A DNA stretch of 46,142 bases from Bacteroidales bacterium OttesenSCG-928-M11 (GTDB lineage Bacteria > Bacteroidota > Bacteroidia > Bacteroidales > Azobacteroidaceae). The translations under genes were made by a program, and so were the position numbers. Under the pieces are notes generated by a model. The model did no database searches and was not told the origin of the DNA. It saw nothing but the letters and a program-made list of their open reading frames with translations. The stretch spans positions 1 through 46,142 of the forward strand of contig JAJDGO010000008.1 in the NCBI GenBank assembly GCA_030265685.1, read 5' to 3'. This document shows positions 21,848 to 29,597 of this stretch, piece after piece; position 1 is the stretch's first letter; each line of letters starts with the position of its first letter.

Positions 21848-23005
21848 CTATTTTATTATTCTAATTTCTGCTCTACGATTCAAAGCCCGGCACGTCGGAG
21901 TATCATCTGCTGCGCAAAGTCTTTTACTATCTTTTAATCCAACTACCGATATAATCCGACTCTCGGGAAAGCCATTGTTGACGAAATGATTAGCAGTAAA
22001 TCGCGCTCTTTCTTCGGAAACAAGTTGGTTTTCTGCTTCTGTTCCGATATGATCGGAAAATCCTTCGATCTCTATTTTAGCATTAAAATCCCATTTTTTT
22101 AGTATTGATGTGATGTGTTTAATCTGTTCTAAGGCCTGAGGAGTAAAGTTTAATTCATTAAACTTGAAATGTACCTGGTCTAAGATAATCCAACCCGACT
22201 CATTTTCGTTAGATAGTAGGAAATTATATACTTCGGCTTCGGTTGCATACGAGTCTGCTTTTAAAGTATCTCCGTCGATAATTATATCAATTAGTTTTCC
22301 GGATTTGTCATAAATAAGATCTCCGTTTACATCTATCTTGGCAGAAGCCAACTTAAGATCGTAAAAAGGAAGCGTTTCGGACTCAATCACCTCTATAGTT
22401 ACAGGTTCTTCCTTAACGAGTTTCTTGTCTTCGCATCTCTTCCACCCAAATAATAATAAAAGTAATACAAGCAATGCCAGTATCCACCACAACCAGCTTG
22501 TGCCGGTTTCTTTCTTTTTTGCCGGAGTTTCTTCTATTTCTACAACCTTTACTTCTTCTACTCCCGGAGCTATTTCATCTATAACAATCACTTCTCCTAT
22601 AACTAATCCGCTTTTAGTGTTTTCTTCCAGCATCTCTAACTTGTAATACCCCTTTTCGAAAGGCTCGGTCTCGCCGATATTTTTTACTTCGATTCCCAGT
22701 TCTTTGGCTCGCTCTACGATTGCATGGTAATGCTCTTTGCTCCAAAGGTATTTAACTGCCACTTTATTACCGCTTTTTAGCTGAATCAGTTCGTTAGCTT
22801 TCAAAAAGAAGTCTTTTGTGTATTTATTTGCTTGGGAAACTGAGGTCACAATCTCTTTAATTGTCCCAACCGGATTTAATGATGCCGGAAAAGCTTTTTG
22901 AAGTTCTTCTAAAGTAATATCGGGATTAATTTTTACATAAGCATTAATTATCCCCAGTGCTATTCGATTTTGATCTTTACCGCTCACGCGAATTTTTGCT
23001 TTCAT
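21848..23005 (-). CDS. Single-pass OmpA-family protein with a cytoplasmic-type N-terminal domain
   Basis: N-terminal ITLEELQKAFPASLN domain, central TM WLWWILALLVLLLLLFGW, C-terminal OmpA-like IEGFSDHIGTEAENQLVSEERARFTANHFVNNGFPESRI...NRRAEIRI. Confidence 0.82.
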   Translation of the reverse strand: MKAKIRVSGKDQNRIALGIINAYVKINPDITLEELQKAFPASLNPVGTIKEIVTSVSQANKYTKDFFLKANELIQLKSGNKVAVKYLWSKEHYHAIVERAKELGIEVKNIGETEPFEKGYYKLEMLEENTKSGLVIGEVIVIDEIAPGVEEVKVVEIEETPAKKKETGTSWLWWILALLVLLLLLFGWKRCEDKKLVKEEPVTIEVIESETLPFYDLKLASAKIDVNGDLIYDKSGKLIDIIIDGDTLKADSYATEAEVYNFLLSNENESGWIILDQVHFKFNELNFTPQALEQIKHITSILKKWDFNAKIEIEGFSDHIGTEAENQLVSEERARFTANHFVNNGFPESRIISVVGLKDSKRLCAADDTPTCRALNRRAEIRIIK

Positions 23006-23189
23006 AATTGATTTATTTAATTTTATTGTTTTACCTAAGCATGTGTTTCTTGAAAATTAACTATATAACATATCAAGCTTTGATAATGTTTTAGAAAAGG
23101 GAGCAAGTAGGCGCTTAATTTTTTCGGAATAGAAACAGAGATTTCCGATTTCTTGTCAGGCAGCGGGAAAGCGGTTTTATCTTTCTCGA

Positions 23190-23272
23190 AAAAGATACTA
23201 TAACTTAGGTAAAGTTTTAGTATAACTTGGTCAAAGTTTTAGTATAACTTAAGTCAAGTTTTAGTATGACTT
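23190..23272. repeat. 22-bp-period tandem array of 17-nt palindromes plus 5-nt spacers (array 2)
   Basis: TATAACTT at 23199, 23221 and 23243, TATGACTT at 23265; units AAAAGATACTATAACTT, AAGTTTTAGTATAACTT (x2), AAGTTTTAGTATGACTT. Confidence 0.85.
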
Positions 23273-23372
23273 TTTTAACATTCTTCTTTTTCTTATTTTT
23301 TCTAAACCTAATAGGGGTATAATTGTTATAATAGTCAAATAGGTTTTTACATTAATAATAAAATAATTAGTT

Positions 23373-23621
23373 ATGAAAAAGTCAAATTTATTTATTGGTA
23401 TAGGAGCCGGCCTTTTGGTTGGAGCTGCTATCGGGTTTTATTTTGCAACAACAGACGATGAAAAGAAAAAAATCGTTCACGACTTGGATCAAGCAGTTGA
23501 TAAAGCAAAAAAATCGATAAAGAAAGCTGTTAATAATGGTTTGGATGACATCGATTATGCTGCGGAAAGAATAAACAGAAAAGCTGAGAACGCTTACGAA
23601 AAGATTAAATCAAGTTTATAA
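23373..23621 (+). CDS. YtxH domain-containing protein
   Basis: KKSNLFIGIGAGLLVGAAIGFYFATTDDEKKKIVHDLDQAVDKAKKSI: glycine-rich TM followed by a charged helix. Confidence 0.8.
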   Translation: MKKSNLFIGIGAGLLVGAAIGFYFATTDDEKKKIVHDLDQAVDKAKKSIKKAVNNGLDDIDYAAERINRKAENAYEKIKSSL

Positions 23622-23623
23622 TT

Positions 23624-24025
23624 ATGGATAAAGGCTATCGTTTAGGAGAAATAATATCCTTCATGAAAAGGGATATTAGTGAGTTGATAAACACGAAACT
23701 TCATCTTCTTAGATTAGAACTTATAGAAAAAGGAAGTCGTGGTGCCGCATTCTTTATTTATGGTTTTATATTGCTTGCCATAGTTTCTTTTGCCCTTCTA
23801 TTCGGATTTTTGGCATTAGGATTCTATTTAGGAGATTTAGTCAATAGTCTTGCCGGAGGTTTTGCTATTGTTGTCGGATTTTATTTGATTATACTTCTCA
23901 TCTTATTAATATTAAGCAAACCTATCCTAAGTTTTGTAACCAATAAGTTTATAAAAGAAATGGATCCTGATTTGTTTAAAGAAGAAGATAATACAAGAAA
24001 GGAGGGAGAGTATGGCTGCAAATAA
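23624..24025 (+). CDS. Phage holin family / DUF1469-type membrane protein
   Basis: MKRDISELINTKLHLLRLELIEKGSRGAAFFIYGFILLAIVSFALLFGFLALGFYLG, two TM segments. Confidence 0.75.
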   Translation: MDKGYRLGEIISFMKRDISELINTKLHLLRLELIEKGSRGAAFFIYGFILLAIVSFALLFGFLALGFYLGDLVNSLAGGFAIVVGFYLIILLILLILSKPILSFVTNKFIKEMDPDLFKEEDNTRKEGEYGCK

Positions 24026-24404
24026 ACTAACTCCGATAGAAGTTCTCCAAAAAAAGAAGTTGGAATTGACAGTCAAGTCAGACGCATTGGTCAATGTTCT
24101 GGAAGATAATTTCAGCTATTTACAAGAAAATATGGGATCTTTGATTATTGATGCGACAGTAGATGCTGCAACTTCTAAACTCCCGCCGTTTGTTCAGAAC
24201 TTGATTGGTGTAAAACATTACGAAGAAGATGATGATAATGAAGAACAAAATAACTTTGCCAGCACAGCATCATTGTCTAAGTTCGAAGGAATTGCCGATA
24301 TGGCATTAAGTGTTGTCCCTATTTTTGCGAAAGGAATAAAAGGACTGCTTTTGACTTTCGCTTTGAAAAAAGCAAAAGATTTAATATTTAAAAGAAAGGT
24401 ATAG
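24012..24404 (+). CDS. Hypothetical protein, third gene of the YtxH operon
   Basis: 130 aa ORF overlapping the preceding gene by 14 nt; no family recognised. Confidence 0.7.
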   Translation: MAANKLTPIEVLQKKKLELTVKSDALVNVLEDNFSYLQENMGSLIIDATVDAATSKLPPFVQNLIGVKHYEEDDDNEEQNNFASTASLSKFEGIADMALSVVPIFAKGIKGLLLTFALKKAKDLIFKRKV

Positions 24405-24421
24405 TTGTTTTTTTTACTCGG

Positions 24422-24477
24422 AAAGCCCGACATCGGATAAGTAAATAACTTTGTTTTTGCTTCAAGGTGTCGGGCTT
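24422..24477. terminator. Inverted repeat, candidate terminator ahead of uvrB
   Basis: AAGCCCGACA (24422-24431) / TGTCGGGCTT (24468-24477), perfect 10-bp arms, 36-nt interior. Confidence 0.5.
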
Positions 24478-24506
24478 TGTTATGTAATCCTATTTTCTTA
24501 CCTTTG
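24476..24506 (+). promoter_or_regulatory. Bacteroidetes-type promoter of uvrB
   Basis: TTTG (24476-24479), N19, TACCTTTG (24499-24506); ATG at 24525. Confidence 0.7.
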
Positions 24507-24524
24507 TTCGTTTATCTATACAAT

Positions 24525-26552
24525 ATGAAATTCGATCTTATATCAGATTATAAACCTACCGGCGATCAACCTCATGCTATAAAAGAATTAGTAGATGGTA
24601 TAAGATCGGAAATGCCTTGTCAAACTCTATTAGGAGTTACGGGTTCGGGAAAAACATTTACTATTGCTAATGTAATTAAAGAACTCAATCGGCCAACTTT
24701 AGTCTTGAGTCATAACAAAACTCTTGCCGCCCAGTTGTATCAAGAGTTTCAAACTTTTTTCCCAAACAATGCGGTAGAGTATTTTGTTTCATATTACGAT
24801 TATTATCAACCCGAAGCTTACATACCTACTTCGAATACTTATATCGAAAAAGACCTTTCGATCAACGATGAAATAGAAAAACTCAGGTTATCTGCTACTT
24901 CGGCTCTTTTATCTGGTAGGGAAGATGTGATCGTTATTTCCTCTGTTTCGTGTTTATATGGTATTGGAAATCCGGAAGATTTCAAACAAAATGTAATAAG
25001 AATAAAACGAGGAATGAACATTTCTCAAACTGTTTTCCTCCGACAATTAGTACATAGTCTTTATTCCCGAAATCAAATTGAGCTATCTTCTGGTAATTTT
25101 CGGGTAAAAGGAGACACGGTCGATATATTGTTGGCGTATAATGATGTCGCAATTCGTGTTTTATTTTGGGGAGACGAAATAGAAGAGATCTATTCTTTTG
25201 ATATAATCTCCGGTTTACCGATCGAAGTTTTTGAAGAATATAATATATATCCGGCAAACTTGTTTGTTACAACTCAGGAAAGAATCAACTCGGCGGTTGG
25301 GGAAATAGCGATTGATTTGGGAGAACGTGTCCGATTTTTTGAAGAAAACGGACAAGTTGATGCCGCCAAGCGACTTTATGAACGGGTAAGCTTTGATTTG
25401 GAAATGATAAAAGAGTTAGGATATTGTTCCGGAATAGAAAATTACTCACGTTATTTTGATGGTCGTCCTCCGGGAAGCCGCCCTTTCTGCTTGATTGACT
25501 ATTTTCCGAAAAATTTCTTAACGGTTATTGACGAAAGCCATGTTACTATTCCTAAAATCAGGGCGATGTATGGTGGAGATCGATCACGAAAACTGAACTT
25601 AGTCGAATATGGTTTCCGACTTCCTGCTGCCATTGACAATCGTCCTTTGACTTTCGACGAATTTGAATCACTAACTCCTCAAAAGATATTTATTAGTGCT
25701 ACTCCGGCCGACTATGAATTGGAAATATGCGAAGGTATTGTTACCGAACAATTAGTTCGGCCTACCGGACTTCTAGACCCAATAATCGAAGTAAGACCAA
25801 GTTTGAACCAGATTGATGATCTAATGGAGGAAATTCAAACAAGAACAGAACGGGAAGAACGAACTCTTATCACCACTCTTACCAAACGAATGGCCGAAGA
25901 ATTAGACGAATATCTTAGAAAACATGGTATTCATACGGCATACATTCACTCGGATGTTGACACATTAGAGCGTATAGAGATTATGGAAAACCTAAGACAA
26001 GGTGTCTTTGATGTATTAATTGGCGTAAATCTTTTACGCGAAGGATTAGATTTACCCGAAGTTTCCTTAGTTGCTATTCTCGATGCGGATAAAGAAGGCT
26101 TTCTTCGTTCGCATCGCGCCTTAACTCAAACGGCAGGAAGGGCTGCCCGTAACATAAATGGTAAGGTTATTTTTTATGCAGACAAGATAACCGACAGTAT
26201 GCGCAAAACAATCGACGAAACTACTCGTAGAAGAGAGAAGCAGTTGTTGTATAACCAAGAACATAATATTACGCCGCAACAAATAACCAAGTCAATATCT
26301 CAATCGAAATTAATACAAAACAGGGCACAACATACCATAGAACCTAAGGTGTACAAAGAGAAAGTATTCAAACCAAGCATTGCCGCCGACCCGGTTATAC
26401 GGACAATGACTAAACCTCAGTTGCAAAAAAGTATCGAAAAAACTAAAAAACTGATGATGGAGTCTTCGAAAAAATTAGAGTTCTTAGATGCTGCCCAATA
26501 TCGCGACGAGTTAATCAAACTAGAACAAGTAATGAAAGAGATGTTTGGTTAA
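24525..26552 (+). CDS. uvrB: Excinuclease ABC subunit B
   Basis: LLGVTGSGKTFTIANVIKELNRPTLVLSHNKTLAAQLYQEF, YDYYQPEAYIPTSNTYIEKD, GVNLLREGLDLPEVSLVAILDADKEGFLRS; start at MKFDLISDYKPTGDQPHAI. Confidence 0.97.
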   Translation: MKFDLISDYKPTGDQPHAIKELVDGIRSEMPCQTLLGVTGSGKTFTIANVIKELNRPTLVLSHNKTLAAQLYQEFQTFFPNNAVEYFVSYYDYYQPEAYIPTSNTYIEKDLSINDEIEKLRLSATSALLSGREDVIVISSVSCLYGIGNPEDFKQNVIRIKRGMNISQTVFLRQLVHSLYSRNQIELSSGNFRVKGDTVDILLAYNDVAIRVLFWGDEIEEIYSFDIISGLPIEVFEEYNIYPANLFVTTQERINSAVGEIAIDLGERVRFFEENGQVDAAKRLYERVSFDLEMIKELGYCSGIENYSRYFDGRPPGSRPFCLIDYFPKNFLTVIDESHVTIPKIRAMYGGDRSRKLNLVEYGFRLPAAIDNRPLTFDEFESLTPQKIFISATPADYELEICEGIVTEQLVRPTGLLDPIIEVRPSLNQIDDLMEEIQTRTEREERTLITTLTKRMAEELDEYLRKHGIHTAYIHSDVDTLERIEIMENLRQGVFDVLIGVNLLREGLDLPEVSLVAILDADKEGFLRSHRALTQTAGRAARNINGKVIFYADKITDSMRKTIDETTRRREKQLLYNQEHNITPQQITKSISQSKLIQNRAQHTIEPKVYKEKVFKPSIAADPVIRTMTKPQLQKSIEKTKKLMMESSKKLEFLDAAQYRDELIKLEQVMKEMFG

Positions 26553-26575
26553 TAAGAATTTTGTTAAAAGCTTTA

Positions 26576-26604
26576 TTTGAGTTCGGGAATTATTATTACC
26601 TTTG
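26576..26604 (+). promoter_or_regulatory. Bacteroidetes-type promoter of dapA
   Basis: TTTG (26576-26579), N17, TACCTTTG (26597-26604); ATG at 26625. Confidence 0.6.
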
Positions 26605-26624
26605 CAGGCATTCACAGAAATATA

Positions 26625-27518
26625 ATGGCTAAGATAAATCTGAAAGGCATGGGAGTAGCTTTAATTACTCCTTTTAAGGCAAATGGAGAGGTAGATTATA
26701 CTGCTCTCTCGCGAGTAGTCGATTATCAATTGCAAAATGGTACGGATTATTTGGTAGTAATGGGAACAACTGCAGAAAATCCGACTCTAACTAAATCCGA
26801 ACAACAGGAGATTACCCAATTGGTTATTACTAAAGTGAATGGAAAGATTCCTATAGTATTGGGAGTTGGTGGTAATAATACACGAGCAATCGTTGATCGT
26901 TTGAAAACGGAAGACTTCTCCGGAGTCGATGCTATACTATCTGTTGTACCATATTATAATAAACCTTCGCAAGAAGGTATATATCAACACTACAAGTGCA
27001 TTGCCGAAGCTACCAACTTGCCCATAGTTTTGTATAATGTTCCGGGAAGAACCGGCGTAAATATGAGCGCAGAAACAACACTTCGTTTGGCAAGAGACTT
27101 CGAAAACGTTGTTGCCGTAAAAGAAGCATCCGGTAACATGACGCAAATAGGTACGATTATCAAAGGAAAACCACAAGATTTTCAAGTGATTTCGGGTGAT
27201 GATGGAATTACTTTTCCGTTAATTACTTTCGGGGCAGTGGGTGTAATTTCTGTTATAGGAAATGCTTTCCCAAAAGAATTTAGTAGAATGGTACGATTAG
27301 CTTTAGCCGGCGACTATCAGAACGCGATGGATATTCATTATCGTTTTACAGAATTGTTTGAACTCTTATTTGTTGACGGAAATCCAGCCGGAGTTAAAAG
27401 TATGCTCAATATGATGGGATATATAGAAAACGAACTTCGCCTACCTTTAATCCCTACTCGCATTACAACTTACGAAAAAATCCGTGCGATTCTACAAGAA
27501 CTGAATATTAAGTGTTGA
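26625..27518 (+). CDS. dapA: 4-hydroxy-tetrahydrodipicolinate synthase
   Basis: KGMGVALITPFKANGEVDYTAL, VMGTTAENPTLT, VPYYNKPSQEGIYQHYKCIAEAT, VLYNVPGRTGVNM, AVKEASGN. Confidence 0.95.
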   Translation: MAKINLKGMGVALITPFKANGEVDYTALSRVVDYQLQNGTDYLVVMGTTAENPTLTKSEQQEITQLVITKVNGKIPIVLGVGGNNTRAIVDRLKTEDFSGVDAILSVVPYYNKPSQEGIYQHYKCIAEATNLPIVLYNVPGRTGVNMSAETTLRLARDFENVVAVKEASGNMTQIGTIIKGKPQDFQVISGDDGITFPLITFGAVGVISVIGNAFPKEFSRMVRLALAGDYQNAMDIHYRFTELFELLFVDGNPAGVKSMLNMMGYIENELRLPLIPTRITTYEKIRAILQELNIKC

Positions 27519-27997
27519 TGATTGATTTGGACGAACTCCAAAAGAATGCCATTAAATACAAGCCTTCTTTCAAGGCATGGTATAAAAAAAACAAAAAGAA
27601 GCTGGAAAAAATGGATGCAGAAGTTCAAACTCTGCACGAAGAAGTTATGAGTCAAATAGATTGTTTGTCTTGTGCGGGCTGTTGTAAAGGTTTAGGTCCC
27701 GCAGTTTACGATAAAGATATTGAACGAATAGCTAAAACTTTGCGTCTAAAACCTTCGGAAGTGGTTGATCAATACTTAAAAATCGACGAAGATGGAGACT
27801 ATGTTTTCCAATCAATACCTTGTCCTTTCCTAATGTCTGATAATTATTGCTCGATTTATGAGGCTCGCCCGAAAGCTTGTCGTGAATATCCGCATACAGA
27901 TCGTAAACGTTTTTACCAAATATATAATCTTACGGTCAAAAATACCGAAACATGTCCTGTCGCTTTTCAGGTAATGAAAAAATTAATAAATACTTAA
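27518..27997 (+). CDS. YkgJ family cysteine cluster protein
   Basis: IDCLSCAGCCKGLGPAV, CPFLMSDNYCSIYEARPKACREYPHTD; TGATG overlap with dapA. Confidence 0.9.
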   Translation: MIDLDELQKNAIKYKPSFKAWYKKNKKKLEKMDAEVQTLHEEVMSQIDCLSCAGCCKGLGPAVYDKDIERIAKTLRLKPSEVVDQYLKIDEDGDYVFQSIPCPFLMSDNYCSIYEARPKACREYPHTDRKRFYQIYNLTVKNTETCPVAFQVMKKLINT

Positions 27998-28055
27998 TCC
28001 CCGATTTATTATATTACTTTGTCGATAAAGTGAAGCGAAAGTAATTCGTTTCCTT

Positions 28056-28086
28056 TTTGAATTATAGAATAATAAATGTACATTTG
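28056..28086 (+). promoter_or_regulatory. Promoter of the GH125-GH92-GH92 cluster
   Basis: TTTG (28056-28059), N19, TACATTTG (28079-28086); ATG at 28128. Confidence 0.65.
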
Positions 28087-28116
28087 TGAAATCATATTAA
28101 TGTTAAATCACAAATG
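28081..28116. promoter_or_regulatory. Inverted repeat over the core promoter, candidate operator or leader hairpin
   Basis: CATTTGTGA (28081-28089) / TCACAAATG (28108-28116), perfect 9-bp arms, 18-nt interior. Confidence 0.55.
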
Positions 28117-28127
28117 CTTATTAAGTA

Positions 28128-29591
28128 ATGAAAAACTCTCTTTTGTTCCTGTCTTTCTTGTTTTTCTTTGCAAGTGGATCTCTAAATGTTTTCAGCATAA
28201 ACAACAACGTAACAGAACTTACTCTTCCGTCCGACAATACGCAGGTTTATATTTCGCAACGACCCGAAATAGAAAAACGATTGTTCAAATCTTTTGCGGT
28301 AGAAAATAAAATCAAAGAGGTTGCCCGCTTGCTTACCAATGCCAAACTTAGGTGGATGTTTGTCAACTGCTTTCCTAATACGCTCGACACAACAGTAGAA
28401 TATCGTTTAGACGAAAAAGGAAACGACGATACTTTCGTTTATACTGGAGACATTCATGCAATGTGGTTGAGAGATTCGGGCGCACAAGTGTTCCCATATA
28501 TAAAACTTGCTGTCGAAGATCCACAACTACAACGAATGTTAGCAGGCGTTATTAATCGACATACTAAGTCTATTCTTATCGATCCATACGCCAATGCTTT
28601 TAACGATGGCTCTATTCCTGATGGAGAATGGCAGAAAGATTACACAAAAATGCTTCCCGAATTACACGAAAGGAAGTGGGAAATAGATTCTTTGTGTTAT
28701 ACTATCCGCTTAGCATACGAGTATTGGATCGAAACAAAAGACGAAAGTGTTTTTACAGACGAATGGGTGAAGGCAATTAGTTTAATTCTTTCCACATTTA
28801 AAGATCAACAACGAAAAGAAAATTTGGGTTCTTATCGATTTCAAAGGAAAACAGAACGAGCTTCCGACACATTAATCAACAACGGATGGGGAGCTCCTGT
28901 TAAACCTGTTGGGTTAATTGCATCAACTTTCCGTCCTTCTGATGATGCTACAACTTATCTTTTTCTCGTGCCATCAAACTTTTTTGCTGTTACTTCCTTA
29001 CGAAAGGCTGCCGAAATCTTGACGTTTGTGAAAAAAAATACGGCTCTTGCCGATGAGTGTCGAAATTTAGCCGACGAAGTAGAAGCCGCTTTAAATCAAT
29101 ATGCTGTATATAATCATCCGGATTATGGGAAAATATACGCCTATGAAGTTGATGGTTTTGGAAACTATAACTTAATGGACGACTCAAATGTACCAAGTTT
29201 ACTCTCGATGGCTTACTTAGGTGACGTAGAAATAAGTGATCCGATTTATCAAAATACAAGAAGATTTGTTTGGAGCGAAAGTAATCCGTATTTTTTCAAA
29301 GGTAAAGCAGGCGAAGGAATAGGAGGACCTCATATCGGTTATGATATGATTTGGCCAATGAGTATTATGATGAAGGCATTTACAAGCAATGATGATGATG
29401 AAATAAAAGCTTGTGTCGAGATGCTTATAAGAACAGATGCTGATACCGGATTTATTCATGAATCATTTCATAAGGATGATCCGTCTAAATTTACACGTAA
29501 ATGGTTTGCTTGGCAAAATACTTTGTTTGGCGAGTTGATTATTACGCTCATAGAGAATGGAAAGTTGGATTTATTGAACAGTATATTATAA
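28128..29591 (+). CDS. GH125 exo-alpha-1,6-mannosidase family protein
   Basis: Signal peptide; CFPNTLDTTVEY...DTFVYTGDIHAMWLRDSGAQVFPYI, DATTYLFLVPSNFFA, FVWSESNPYFFKGKAGEGIGGPHIG. Confidence 0.9.
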   Translation: MKNSLLFLSFLFFFASGSLNVFSINNNVTELTLPSDNTQVYISQRPEIEKRLFKSFAVENKIKEVARLLTNAKLRWMFVNCFPNTLDTTVEYRLDEKGNDDTFVYTGDIHAMWLRDSGAQVFPYIKLAVEDPQLQRMLAGVINRHTKSILIDPYANAFNDGSIPDGEWQKDYTKMLPELHERKWEIDSLCYTIRLAYEYWIETKDESVFTDEWVKAISLILSTFKDQQRKENLGSYRFQRKTERASDTLINNGWGAPVKPVGLIASTFRPSDDATTYLFLVPSNFFAVTSLRKAAEILTFVKKNTALADECRNLADEVEAALNQYAVYNHPDYGKIYAYEVDGFGNYNLMDDSNVPSLLSMAYLGDVEISDPIYQNTRRFVWSESNPYFFKGKAGEGIGGPHIGYDMIWPMSIMMKAFTSNDDDEIKACVEMLIRTDADTGFIHESFHKDDPSKFTRKWFAWQNTLFGELIITLIENGKLDLLNSIL

Positions 29592-29597
29592 AATAAG

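Noticed and set aside
17251-23272. 22-bp arrays considered as CRISPR arrays
   Set aside because: Period is only 22 bp with 5-nt spacers; no ~30-nt unique spacers and no cas genes. Each unit is itself palindromic, unlike a CRISPR repeat-spacer array.
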